Assembly: GCA_002493085.1 (NCBI GenBank)
Contig: DKXQ01000127.1
Coordinates: 1-20,012, forward strand
Direction: 5' to 3'
From: Lachnoclostridium sp. UBA7122
GTDB lineage: Bacteria > Bacillota > Clostridia > Lachnospirales > Lachnospiraceae
DNA length: 20,012 nt
In this document: one piece after another, positions 1-7,838 of the stretch
Position numbering within the stretch: the first letter of the stretch is position 1
Layout: every line of letters begins with the position of its first letter
The notes under the pieces: model-generated
What the model was told of the DNA's origin: nothing
The model's database searches: none
What the model saw: the letters and a program-made list of their open reading frames with translations, nothing else
Program-made: the position numbers and the translations under genes

Positions 1-822
1 TACTTGACACAAGCAGATTTTTATTTATTTCACAATGTATGCGAGATGAATATCGATGCTTATCTTGATAAAAAGTATGGCATATATGAATACTTGTTAA
101 AGCAAAAAGAAAACGGACGTATACGCCATCTTGGTTTTTCTGCCCATGGGAGCTGTGAGGTAATGGAGCGTTTTCTTAAAGCATATGGTGAGAAGATGGA
201 ATTCTGCCAGATACAATTAAATTATATTGACTGGTCATTCCAGGATGCAAAAGCTAAAGTGGAACTGCTGAAAAAATATAATATACCAGTGTGGGTAATG
301 GAGCCGCTGCGCGGTGGAAAGCTTGCAAAGCTGCCAGAAGATGCAGAAGAAAAGTTAAAAAATATACGTCCTGATGAGGGGATTCCAGCATGGGCGTTCC
401 GCTTTTTACAAGCTTTGCCAGATGTGACAATGGTGCTTTCAGGCATGTCAGACTTTGAACAGTTACAGGATAATATAAAGACATTTGAAACTGACAAGCC
501 ATTATCTGATGAAGAAATGAAAGCATTACTAGATATTGCAGACGGCATGCTGAATAACAGCCTTCCATGCACAGCCTGCCATTACTGTGTGAGCCACTGT
601 CCAAAAGGACTTGACATACCTGGGCTTATCGGGCTTTACAACGAACATAATTTTACTGGCGGTGGGTTTTTAGCACCAATGGCTATTATGGCAATGCCAG
701 AAGAAAAGCGTCCATCAGCATGTATAGGATGCCGCAGCTGTGAAGCAGTCTGTCCACAGCAGATAAAAGTCTCAGAAGCTATGCACAAATTTGCAGAAAA
801 GCTTGCAGAAAACCAGGGTTAA
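1..822 (+). CDS. Aldo/keto reductase with C-terminal 4Fe-4S ferredoxin motifs (5' partial)
   Basis: The frame is already open at base 1, and the first 90-110 residues of the family are missing, so this is a gene cut by the window edge; the TTG at 4 is not a credible start. The visible 273 codons hold the second half of an aldo/keto reductase barrel, including FYLFHNV (the region of the family's active-site His), the GRIRHLGFSAHG strand and WVMEPLRGGKL. A ferredoxin-like tail follows: CTACHYCVSHCP (Cys at about 189, 192, 195 and 199, counting from base 4) and CIGCRSCEAVCP (240, 243, 246 and 250). This fits the clostridial 'aldo/keto reductase plus 4Fe-4S' family, likely cytoplasmic NAD(P)H- or ferredoxin-linked carbonyl reductases. 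The substrate cannot be told. The gene ends 43 bp before a strong terminator. Confidence 0.9.
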   Translation, partial: YLTQADFYLFHNVCEMNIDAYLDKKYGIYEYLLKQKENGRIRHLGFSAHGSCEVMERFLKAYGEKMEFCQIQLNYIDWSFQDAKAKVELLKKYNIPVWVMEPLRGGKLAKLPEDAEEKLKNIRPDEGIPAWAFRFLQALPDVTMVLSGMSDFEQLQDNIKTFETDKPLSDEEMKALLDIADGMLNNSLPCTACHYCVSHCPKGLDIPGLIGLYNEHNFTGGGFLAPMAIMAMPEEKRPSACIGCRSCEAVCPQQIKVSEAMHKFAEKLAENQG

Positions 823-864
823 TAAGCAGTTTTGCGTTATTAACAGCACAGACTATTGATAGTA

Positions 865-906
865 GCGCTAAAGCAGAGGTATGACATGCTTTAGCGCAAT
901 TTTTGC
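865..906 (+). terminator. Rho-independent terminator of the aldo/keto reductase gene
   Basis: A perfect 11-bp stem (865-875 GCGCTAAAGCA with 887-897) encloses an 11-nt loop and is followed by AATTTTTG. The T-run is only on the plus-strand exit side, so it serves the upstream plus-strand gene rather than the converging minus-strand gene. Confidence 0.85.
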
Positions 907-922
907 CCGTTTTGGAAAATTA

Positions 923-1696
923 TCATATCTTTAAATTTAAGAAATGCCATAATTTATAGGCGTTTTCCCATACAGTTTTCACACCGCCAGACCCAATAAA
1001 CCAATTTAAATATGAATATGCTGTACTTAATGGCATAATGGAATTATCTTCCTCGGAAACATCTTTTTCAACAGCATCTTCTTTAATGGTCTTTTTATCG
1101 TTGCTTGCTACTAAGTCAAGTTTAGCTTTAGTCTTATAGGCATTATCTACCAGTTTATCTACATACTCAGATATTGTCCGTGCTTTTGAATTTTTGAGTT
1201 TACTTTCTTCGTTAATTGTAAATTCAAGTAAGTGCTCAAACTCATCATCATCAGTTGTATTAATAGAAGTTATATAATAGTCTTTGCCTGTTTTGCCGAT
1301 AGTAATTTCATATTCGATACCATACTTTCCTAATTCGGAACTAGTACTGGCAATCCAGTAACTTACTGAATTGGTAAATTTTAAAGTATTTCCATCGGTT
1401 TCTGTTAGGGCAAGGTCATACTTATACTTTATCCAGGATTCACCAAGTGCTGCCCGTTTTCTTGATTCCCACTCCGCAAAATAATTATAGAACTCATTGC
1501 TTTCACTGTCAGTCATAATATCTGAAGTATCACAGACAGAGCCGTCCCTGTATGACTCATACCGTCTTTCCAGCAAAGTATTCATTAGCGATGTGCCAAT
1601 GTCTTCAATACTATTTGTGCTTGCATTTACACATCTGGCTGGTAACAGCAATGTCATGAAAGCTGTTATTGCTAAGATTTTGTTAAGCTTTTTCAT
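923..1696 (-). CDS. Secreted protein of unknown function
   Basis: A 257-residue protein read from the ATG at 1696, which has a strong AAGGAGGG ribosome binding site at 1703-1710. The N-terminus is a textbook Sec signal: a Lys-rich start (MKKLNK), a hydrophobic core and a V-N-A site that would be cut after residue 25. There is no lipobox, so export rather than lipidation is expected. The mature part is acidic and lysine-rich, with alternating beta-like segments (for example KYGIEYEITIGKTGKDYYI) and a charged linker (EKDVSEEDNS) near the C-terminus. I do not recognise a catalytic motif. The layout loosely recalls the N-terminal module found before Amidase_6 domains in Firmicutes, but no amidase domain is present, so this is only a guess. 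The gene lies downstream of the LytTR regulator on the same strand, 279 bp away, and could be its target. A second in-frame start exists at 1762. Confidence 0.7.
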   Translation of the reverse strand: MKKLNKILAITAFMTLLLPARCVNASTNSIEDIGTSLMNTLLERRYESYRDGSVCDTSDIMTDSESNEFYNYFAEWESRKRAALGESWIKYKYDLALTETDGNTLKFTNSVSYWIASTSSELGKYGIEYEITIGKTGKDYYITSINTTDDDEFEHLLEFTINEESKLKNSKARTISEYVDKLVDNAYKTKAKLDLVASNDKKTIKEDAVEKDVSEEDNSIMPLSTAYSYLNWFIGSGGVKTVWENAYKLWHFLNLKI

Positions 1697-1761
1697 AAAA
1701 AACCCTCCTTTTGGAATAATATGGAAGAACACAGGAAATATTTGCAGAAATTTATTTTTCA

Positions 1762-1777
1762 TTTTCCCTCTCCTTTC
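1762..1777 (-). promoter_or_regulatory. Upstream alternative start with its own ribosome binding site
   Basis: On the minus strand an ATG at 1762 (MKNKFLQIF) is preceded by AAGGAGAGGG. It is in the same frame as the preferred start at 1696, with no stop between, and would add 22 residues (279 in total). Both starts carry good Shine-Dalgarno sequences. The downstream one gives a cleaner signal peptide. Confidence 0.5.
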
Positions 1778-1879
1778 TTGATAAATTTGCAAATAATAAC
1801 AGTTATTAATAAAATAATAGCCATTTTAAATGCACAAATAAAAATACTAAATTTCTGGTACTGTTTTCACTGTGATATT

Positions 1880-1888
1880 ATTATAGCA
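1880..1888 (-). promoter_or_regulatory. Extended -10 promoter for the secreted protein gene
   Basis: Minus-strand TGCTATAAT is a perfect extended -10 element (TGn plus TATAAT). No good -35 hexamer sits 16-18 bp upstream, which fits an extended -10 or activator-dependent promoter. Transcription would start near 1873, about 110 nt before the upper start codon. The rest of the 1697-1975 spacer is AT-rich with no other feature I can support. Confidence 0.45.
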
Positions 1889-1975
1889 CAATATTCTGGA
1901 ATTTTTGCTTAATATCGTAAACAGCAATGTAGCCAACGAAAATTACATTTTTCATCATAATAAATCTACTAACAG

Positions 1976-2689
1976 TCATACATATAAATTCCTTTCAATA
2001 AAATCCGTATATTCCTCAAGTATTTTTTTCCGATAGGAACGGCTGATTGGAATTGTTTTGTCACAATGATATAATGTAACCATATTTCCTTTTATATATT
2101 TTATATATAAAAAATTGATAATAAATGATTTATGTACCCTGTACAGCATTTCCTGGTCCAGTAATCCATAAATATCAGTTAGGGATTTGTATATTTTATA
2201 GTGTTTTTCTTTTGTATAAATCCATGTCCAGTGGTCTTTGCTTTCACAATAAATAATATCATCGCAATATAGCCTTATCTTTGCTTTATTCTCATTAAAT
2301 GTAAATACTTTACGCCTTTTGGATAACTTTTGGCATATATCATAAAATACAGTTCTAAATTCTTCAAAATCTACTGGCTTTATTAAAAACCGGAATGGTG
2401 CGCATTTAAAACTTTTCTGCATATACTCTGTATTACCAGTGATAATTACAATAATTACATGTTCATCAAGTTCTCTGATAAGGTTTACAGTTTCTATGCC
2501 ATTAAGTTTCTCCATTTTTATATCAATAAAAATAACATCATACCGTTTCGCATCCATTCTATATGCCGAAATTAATTTTTCGCCACAAAAGTATACATCA
2601 CACTCTATATGTGATTTGCTTATTGTATTTAAGTAGGTTTGTATTGTATTAATACACATGGCATTATTATCACAAACTGCAATCTTCAT
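1976..2689 (-). CDS. LytTR-family response regulator (AgrA/LytR type), orphan
   Basis: A 237-residue DNA-binding regulator. Residues 1-120 form a receiver domain: the acidic pocket starts at D7 (followed by N8 rather than a second acid), the phospho-acceptor is D56 in FIDIKM, T84 is the switch threonine and K104 is in FLIKP. Residues about 130-232 form a LytTR domain with typical strands (DIIYCESKDHWTWIYT, LYRVHKSFIINFLYIKYI, TIPISRSYRKKI). Family members bind pairs of short direct repeats and often control secreted peptides, bacteriocins or surface functions. No histidine kinase is adjacent, so its partner is elsewhere or lost. Its ribosome binding site is weak (GGGG at about 9 nt). The only same-strand neighbour is the secreted protein gene downstream. 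Confidence 0.9.
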   Translation of the reverse strand: MKIAVCDNNAMCINTIQTYLNTISKSHIECDVYFCGEKLISAYRMDAKRYDVIFIDIKMEKLNGIETVNLIRELDEHVIIVIITGNTEYMQKSFKCAPFRFLIKPVDFEEFRTVFYDICQKLSKRRKVFTFNENKAKIRLYCDDIIYCESKDHWTWIYTKEKHYKIYKSLTDIYGLLDQEMLYRVHKSFIINFLYIKYIKGNMVTLYHCDKTIPISRSYRKKILEEYTDFIERNLYV

Positions 2690-2763
2690 TTACTATACCC
2701 CATTCTGTTTTTTACATTTACTGCAGTGGCTGGCTGCATATTCCAAACTGTATCATAGATAAA

Positions 2764-2791
2764 ATTATACTTATATTTAATAAAAAATCAA
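2764..2791 (-). promoter_or_regulatory. Promoter of the LytTR regulator gene
   Basis: On the minus strand TTGATT (2786-2791) and a perfect TATAAT (2764-2769) are separated by 16 bp. The start point would be near 2757, about 68 nt before the ATG at 2689. Confidence 0.55.
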
Positions 2792-2890
2792 GTTATAATT
2801 AGTTTTTTTAAGCTTTTATTTGCTTAAAATTGCAATTTTTTAAGCTAGCATAGCAGATACTAAAATCAAGTAATTATATAGTTTTAAAAA
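2783..2890. repeat. AT-rich block with imperfect direct and inverted repeats
   Basis: The spacer between the LytTR gene and purM contains AAATCAAGT twice (near 2785 and 2864), TTTTTTAAGCT twice (2804-2814 and 2836-2846, exactly 32 bp apart), and an imperfect palindrome at 2822-2845 (GCTTAAAA versus TTTTAAGC around AATTGCAATT). The first AAATCAAGT copy overlaps the -35 of the LytTR promoter. Regulator binding is possible, but the base composition makes chance repeats likely. Confidence 0.35.
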
Positions 2891-2903
2891 ATTATTTTTG
2901 CGA

Positions 2904-2932
2904 ATGACAAATTGATTTGTTTATGGTACAAT
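2904..2932 (+). promoter_or_regulatory. Promoter of the purM-purN-purD-glyA operon
   Basis: ATGACA (2904-2909, 5 of 6 consensus bases) and TACAAT (2927-2932, 5 of 6) are separated by the ideal 17 bp. The leader to the purM start is only about 50 nt, too short for a purine riboswitch; no riboswitch fold is visible. Confidence 0.7.
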
Positions 2933-2987
2933 TAAGTAGATTTTGGCAAAAACATAATGACCTTTTACAGGCAGAATGGAGGCAGTA

Positions 2988-4016
2988 ATGGATTACAAAA
3001 ATGCAGGTGTAGACATTGAAGCGGGTTACAAAGCTGTTGAACTTATGAAAAAGCATATAGAAAGTACTATGCGCAGCGGGGTTCTTACAGGGATTGGCGG
3101 CTTTTCAGGCGCGTTTTCGCTGGAGCCGTTCAAAAATATGGAAGAGCCTGTACTTGTATCAGGTACAGACGGGGTAGGCACTAAGCTTAAGCTTGCTTTT
3201 AAGATGGACAAGCATGATACTGTTGGCATTGACTGTGTTGCAATGTGTGTAAATGATATTGCGTGTGCAGGGGGTGAACCATTATTTTTTCTTGATTATA
3301 TAGCATGTGGCAGAAATAAACCTGAAAAGATTGCTGATATTGTAAGCGGTGTTGCAGATGGGTGCAGGCAGGCAGGCGCTGCGCTTATTGGTGGTGAGAC
3401 TGCTGAAATGCCTGGATTTTATCCGGCAGATGAGTATGACCTTGCAGGTTTTGCCGTTGGCATTGCTGACCGTAAAAATATGGTTACTGGAGAAAACATA
3501 AAACCAGGTGATATAATTATAGGAATTGCATCATCAGGATTGCACAGTAATGGCTTTTCACTTGTGAGAAAAGTATTTGATACCAGAAAGGAAAGCCTTT
3601 GCAGGACATATGAATCACTTGGCGGAAAAAGCCTTGGCGAAGTCCTGCTTACACCTACTATTATATATGTCAGTGCACTGCGTGCTGTTAAAGAAAGTGG
3701 CATTAACATAAAGGGATGCTGCCATATTACAGGCGGGGGATTTTATGAAAATATACCACGCATGCTTCATGAGGGCATACATGCAGAGATAGAAACTGGC
3801 TGCTATGAAGTTCCTCCTGTATTTGGCATGCTTGCAAAAGATGGTGATATTCCAAGAGATATAATGTATAATACATTTAATATGGGCATAGGCATGATGA
3901 TTACAGTTAGTGAAGCTGATGCAGACAAAGCAGTAAGCCTTATCAACAGTTCAGGCCAGAAAGCCTTTGCCGCTGGCAGGATAACAGAAGGAAAAAAAGG
4001 TGTGACATTATTATAA
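2988..4016 (+). CDS. purM: Phosphoribosylformylglycinamidine cyclo-ligase (AIR synthetase)
   Basis: PurM closes the imidazole ring in purine synthesis, converting FGAM and ATP to AIR in the cytoplasm. The 342-residue product matches the usual 340-350. Visible family signatures are VSGTDGVGTKLKLAF, the GGETAEMPGFY nucleotide-binding stretch, GLHSNGFSLVRK, HITGGGFYENIPRML and the C-terminal FNMGIGM. I prefer the ATG at 2988 to an in-frame ATG at 2976, because the GGAGG ribosome binding site (2978-2982) lies inside the longer version and is correctly spaced, 5 nt, only for 2988. It is the first gene of the operon and is followed 28 bp later by purN. Confidence 0.97.
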   Translation: MDYKNAGVDIEAGYKAVELMKKHIESTMRSGVLTGIGGFSGAFSLEPFKNMEEPVLVSGTDGVGTKLKLAFKMDKHDTVGIDCVAMCVNDIACAGGEPLFFLDYIACGRNKPEKIADIVSGVADGCRQAGAALIGGETAEMPGFYPADEYDLAGFAVGIADRKNMVTGENIKPGDIIIGIASSGLHSNGFSLVRKVFDTRKESLCRTYESLGGKSLGEVLLTPTIIYVSALRAVKESGINIKGCCHITGGGFYENIPRMLHEGIHAEIETGCYEVPPVFGMLAKDGDIPRDIMYNTFNMGIGMMITVSEADADKAVSLINSSGQKAFAAGRITEGKKGVTLL

Positions 4017-4044
4017 GTAATAAGCAGAAAGGCATGGTATTATT

Positions 4045-4719
4045 ATGCAAAAGATTGCTGTATGTGTTTCTGGCGGAGGGACAAACCTCCAGGCAATTAT
4101 TGACAGTATAGCAGATGGTACTGTTAAAAATACAGAAATAGCTGTGGTTATCAGCAATAAGGCCAGTGCATTTGCACTTGAACGCGCAAGAATGGCAGGT
4201 ATTCCTGGCATCTGCATAAATCCAAAGGAATATGCAGATAAAGAACAGTTTGCTGCTGCCATGACAGGCACACTTAAGGAGTATGATGTAAGTCTTGTAG
4301 TATTTGCCGGCTATCTTGTTGTTGTTCCAGATGGAATTATTAAGGAATACAGAAACCGTATTATAAATATACATCCATCACTTATTCCAGCGCACTGTGG
4401 AATGGGATATTATGGGCTTAAAGTCCATGAAAGCGTACTTGCAGCGGGCAATAAGGTTACAGGGGCTACTGTGCACTTTGTAGATGAAGAAGCAGACCAT
4501 GGACCAATTATTTTACAAAAGGCTGTAAATGTATATGAAGGAGATACGCCGGAAGTCCTTCAGAAGCGTGTAATGGAACAGGCAGAGTGGAAAATACTTC
4601 CAGAAGCCATTAACCTTATTGGTGAGGGAAGGGTATATATAGAAGATAATATTGTACATATCAGGCAGGACAGTGACAGTGTTTTACCTTTATCAAGCAG
4701 AGGAGGCTTAAAACAATGA
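4045..4719 (+). CDS. purN: Phosphoribosylglycinamide formyltransferase (GAR transformylase)
   Basis: PurN transfers the formyl group of 10-formyl-tetrahydrofolate to GAR, giving FGAR. The 224-residue product begins with the phosphate-binding strand IAVCVSGGGTNLQAII and carries the catalytic Asn and His in IINIHPSLIPAHCGMGYYG and the catalytic Asp in GATVHFVDEEADHGPII. The C-terminal 20 residues or so after VYIEDNIVHI are longer than in E. coli (212 residues) and look unconserved. The ribosome binding site is weak (AGAAAGG, about 12 nt before the ATG), so coupling to purM may help. The stop overlaps the purD start by 4 bp (ATGA). Confidence 0.96.
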   Translation: MQKIAVCVSGGGTNLQAIIDSIADGTVKNTEIAVVISNKASAFALERARMAGIPGICINPKEYADKEQFAAAMTGTLKEYDVSLVVFAGYLVVVPDGIIKEYRNRIINIHPSLIPAHCGMGYYGLKVHESVLAAGNKVTGATVHFVDEEADHGPIILQKAVNVYEGDTPEVLQKRVMEQAEWKILPEAINLIGEGRVYIEDNIVHIRQDSDSVLPLSSRGGLKQ

Positions 4720-5993
4720 AAGTTTTAATAGTTGGAAGTGGTGGACGTGAGCATGCTATTGCATGGAGTGTTTCACAGAGCAAAAGGGTGGATAAGATTT
4801 ACTGTGCTCCAGGCAACGGGGGCATAGAAGGAATTGCAGAGTGTATTAATATATCTGCAATGGAATTTGACAAGCTTGCAGATTTTGCACAGGATAATGA
4901 AATAGACCTTACAATAATTGGCATGGATGACCCACTTGTTGGCGGCATTGTAGATGTATTTGAAGAACGTGGGTTAAGGGTATTTGGTCCACGTAAAAAT
5001 GCAGCAATAATCGAAGGCTCTAAAAGTTTTTCAAAAGACCTTATGAAAAAGTATAATATCCCTACATGCCATTATGAAACATTCACTTCACCAGAAGAAG
5101 CTCTTTTATATCTGGAAAATGTAGCATTTCCAATTGTGTTAAAAGCAGACGGGCTGGCGCTTGGCAAAGGAGTTTTAATATGCAACAGCCTTCAGGAAGC
5201 AGAAGCCGGGGTTACAACAATTATGCTTGATAAACAGTTTGGTGATGCAGGTGATAAAATTGTAATTGAAGACTTTATAACAGGCCAGGAAGCTTCTGTA
5301 CTGTGTTTTTGTGATGGAACACATATAAAGCCTATGACAAGCGCACAGGACCATAAACGTGCAAAAGATGGCGACATGGGGCTTAATACAGGTGGCATGG
5401 GCACATTTTCACCAAGCCCGTTTTATACTGAAGAAGTACAGAAGTTCTGTGAAGAAAAGATTTACCAGCCTACAATGGACGCTATGAAAGCAGAGGGAAG
5501 GGATTTTACAGGGATACTCTTTGTAGGCCTTATGCTGACAGAAGAGGGTCCACGTGTACTGGAGTACAATGCAAGGTTTGGAGACCCTGAAGCACAAGTT
5601 GTACTTCCACGCATGAAGAATGACATATTAGATGTAATTGATGCATGTATAGATGGAAAACTGGATACCATAGACCTTGAATTTGAAGATAATGCTGCTG
5701 TATGTGTTGTACTTGCATCAGAAGGCTATCCTGAACACTATGAAAAGGGCAAGCTTATAACAGGCCTTGAAAACTTTAGTGGAAAAGAAGGCTATTATGT
5801 ATTCCATGCAGGTACTAAGAAAACAGATGAAGGCATTGTGACAAATGGCGGAAGGGTTCTTGGAATCACGGCAAAAGGCGCAACACTTAAAGAAGCAAGG
5901 ACAAACGCATATAAGGCAGCAGAGTGGATAGAATTTGATAATAAATATATGCGCAGTGATATAGGTAAAGCTATTGATAAAATAGAAGAATAA
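4716..5993 (+). CDS. purD: Phosphoribosylamine-glycine ligase (GAR synthetase)
   Basis: PurD joins glycine to phosphoribosylamine using ATP. The 425-residue length is typical. The N-terminal fold starts MKVLIVGSGGREHAIAW and contains APGNGG. The ATP-grasp core is seen in PIVLKADGLALGKGV, EDFITGQEASVLCF and TGGMGTFSPSPF, and the Mg-binding end of the grasp domain in VLEYNARFGDPEAQVVLPR. The start overlaps the purN stop by 4 bp and has a GAGGAGG ribosome binding site just inside purN, so translation is probably coupled. It is followed after 32 bp by glyA, which makes its substrate glycine. Confidence 0.97.
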   Translation: MKVLIVGSGGREHAIAWSVSQSKRVDKIYCAPGNGGIEGIAECINISAMEFDKLADFAQDNEIDLTIIGMDDPLVGGIVDVFEERGLRVFGPRKNAAIIEGSKSFSKDLMKKYNIPTCHYETFTSPEEALLYLENVAFPIVLKADGLALGKGVLICNSLQEAEAGVTTIMLDKQFGDAGDKIVIEDFITGQEASVLCFCDGTHIKPMTSAQDHKRAKDGDMGLNTGGMGTFSPSPFYTEEVQKFCEEKIYQPTMDAMKAEGRDFTGILFVGLMLTEEGPRVLEYNARFGDPEAQVVLPRMKNDILDVIDACIDGKLDTIDLEFEDNAAVCVVLASEGYPEHYEKGKLITGLENFSGKEGYYVFHAGTKKTDEGIVTNGGRVLGITAKGATLKEARTNAYKAAEWIEFDNKYMRSDIGKAIDKIEE

Positions 5994-6025
5994 TATAAAA
6001 ACTAAAAACTATCAGGAGGGAAATC

Positions 6026-7267
6026 ATGTATTCATTTGACGAAGTTAAAAATTTTGACCCGGAAGTGGCAAAAGCTATAGAACAGGAGACAGGCAGACAG
6101 AGAGACAATATTGAACTTATTGCTTCTGAAAACCTTGTAAGCAAGGCAGTTATGGCAGCTATGGGAAGCACCCTTACTAATAAATACGCAGAGGGATATC
6201 CAGGCAAGAGGTATTATGGCGGCTGCCAGTATGTAGATATTGCTGAAGACCTGGCAAGAGACAGGGCAATGAAACTTTTTAACTGCACATATGCCAATGT
6301 ACAGCCACACTCAGGCGCACAGGCAAATATGACTGTATTTTTTGCACTGATGGAGCCCGGTGATACATTTATGGGCATGAATCTTGACCACGGTGGACAT
6401 CTGACACATGGAAGCCCTGTAAACCTTTCAGGCAAATATTTTAATTGTGTCCACTATGGGGTAAATGATGAGGGATTTATTGATTATGGTGAAGTAGAAA
6501 AAATTGCAAAAGAGTGCAGGCCAAAGTTAATTATAGCAGGTGCAAGTGCATATGCACGCAAAATTGACTTTAAGCGCTTCCGTGAAATTGCGGACAGTGT
6601 GGGTGCTTATCTTCTTGTTGATATGGCGCATATTGCAGGGCTTGTCGCTGCTGGATATCATGAAAGCCCGATTCCATATGCACATGTAACTACAACTACT
6701 ACACATAAGACACTCCGTGGCCCACGTGGGGGAATGATTCTTTCAAGCAGGGAATTTGCAGAAGAACATAAACTTAATAAAGCATTGTTCCCTGGAATAC
6801 AGGGCGGTCCGCTTATGCATGTTATTGCAGCAAAGGCAGTATGTTTTAAAGAAGCACTTGAACCTTCATTTAAGGAATATGGCAAAAATATTATTGAAAA
6901 CGCACAGGCACTTTGTAAAGGGCTTCAGGACAGAGGCATAAAGATAGTTTCAGGAGGCACAGATAACCATCTTATGCTTGTAGACCTTGCTGATAAAGGG
7001 CTTACAGGCAAAGAAGTTGAAAAGTGGCTTGATGATGCACATATTACATGTAATAAAAATACAATACCAAATGACCCACAGTCTCCATTTGTTACAAGTG
7101 GCATACGTCTTGGCACAGCGGCAATTACAACAAGAGGATTTAATACAGATGACACAGATAAAGTAGCAGAAGCAATAGCAATGGTTATCGCTGACCCAGA
7201 AGGAAACAGGGCAAAAGCAGCAGAAATTGTAAAATCATTGACAGACAAATATCCACTATACGAGTAA
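6026..7267 (+). CDS. glyA: Serine hydroxymethyltransferase
   Basis: GlyA is a PLP enzyme that converts serine and tetrahydrofolate to glycine and 5,10-methylene-THF. The 413-residue length is normal. Family motifs include NIELIASENLVSKAVMAAMGS, YAEGYPGKRYYGGCQYVD, NVQPHSGAQAN, LDHGGHLTHG and the PLP-lysine motif TTTTTHKTLRGPRGG with the Schiff-base lysine at K228. It has a strong GGAGGG ribosome binding site. As the last gene of the pur operon it supplies glycine to PurD, and its methylene-THF can become the 10-formyl-THF used by PurN. A terminator follows 25 bp after the stop. Confidence 0.98.
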   Translation: MYSFDEVKNFDPEVAKAIEQETGRQRDNIELIASENLVSKAVMAAMGSTLTNKYAEGYPGKRYYGGCQYVDIAEDLARDRAMKLFNCTYANVQPHSGAQANMTVFFALMEPGDTFMGMNLDHGGHLTHGSPVNLSGKYFNCVHYGVNDEGFIDYGEVEKIAKECRPKLIIAGASAYARKIDFKRFREIADSVGAYLLVDMAHIAGLVAAGYHESPIPYAHVTTTTTHKTLRGPRGGMILSSREFAEEHKLNKALFPGIQGGPLMHVIAAKAVCFKEALEPSFKEYGKNIIENAQALCKGLQDRGIKIVSGGTDNHLMLVDLADKGLTGKEVEKWLDDAHITCNKNTIPNDPQSPFVTSGIRLGTAAITTRGFNTDDTDKVAEAIAMVIADPEGNRAKAAEIVKSLTDKYPLYE

Positions 7268-7292
7268 TCCCAGCCATATTTAAACTAGTGAC

Positions 7293-7333
7293 GGACCAGA
7301 TATCCTGCAATTTGCTGGTATCTGGTCCCTTTT
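7293..7333 (+). terminator. Terminator after glyA, abutting the next gene
   Basis: A perfect 10-bp stem, GGACCAGATA (7293-7302) with TATCTGGTCC (7319-7328), is followed by CTTTT. The ribosome binding site of the next gene begins at 7334, directly after the T-run. It may therefore be a leaky terminator or attenuator that sets the expression of the downstream cluster. Confidence 0.75.
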
Positions 7334-7346
7334 AGGAGGGCTTAAA

Positions 7347-7838
7347 ATGGTGATAAGAAAGGCAGTAAAACAAGATATTCCACAGATAGAAGAACTATTA
7401 TACCAAGTACAGAAAGTTCATTCAGATAAAAGACCTGATATCTTTAAACCTGGCGGAAAGAAATATACAACAGAGGAGTTATTACATATATTAGAAGACA
7501 ATAGTAAACCCATATATGTTGCAACAGAAGACAGCAAAATATATGGGTATGTATTCTGTATATTTAAACAGCATGAAACCAGTTCAATGACTAATATAAA
7601 AACACTGTATATAGATGATTTATGTGTGACAGAAAGTGCAAGAGGGAAAAAAACCGGTCTGGCAATATACAATTATGTGCTTGGCATTGCAAAACAGAGC
7701 GGATGTTATAATGTTACATTAAATGTCTGGGCATGCAATGAAGGTGCGATGAAATTTTATGATAAATGCGGGCTGGAAGTACAAAAGTTTGGAATGGAAC
7801 AAATAATTGGGGGTGGGACAGATGGAGAATGTATATGA
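7347..7838 (+). CDS. GNAT-family N-acetyltransferase
   Basis: A 163-residue GCN5-related acetyltransferase. It opens with the typical MVIRKAVKQDIPQIEELL, and the acetyl-CoA binding motif A is seen as LYIDDLCVTESARGKKTGLAIYNYV (Arg-Gly-x-x-x-Gly form, about residues 89-113), followed by a motif B-like VTLNVWACNEGAMKFYDKCGL. The acceptor substrate cannot be predicted. The ribosome binding site AGGAGGG at 7334-7340 directly follows the glyA terminator, leaving no room for a separate promoter, so expression probably depends on read-through. Its 3' end overlaps the start of the TPR-like gene by 17 bp, which suggests a shared transcript and coupled translation. Confidence 0.9.
   Translation: MVIRKAVKQDIPQIEELLYQVQKVHSDKRPDIFKPGGKKYTTEELLHILEDNSKPIYVATEDSKIYGYVFCIFKQHETSSMTNIKTLYIDDLCVTESARGKKTGLAIYNYVLGIAKQSGCYNVTLNVWACNEGAMKFYDKCGLEVQKFGMEQIIGGGTDGECI

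Noticed and set aside
1920..1980. AgrA/LytTR binding repeats (ACTGTTAGT, TCGTTGGCT, GCTGTTTAC on the minus strand)
   Set aside because: Half-site matches are loose and their spacing does not fit the usual 12-13 bp gap, so they are not called.
2933..2987. Purine riboswitch or PurR box before purM
   Set aside because: The leader is only about 50 nt and shows none of the conserved riboswitch helices; no PurBox pair was seen.
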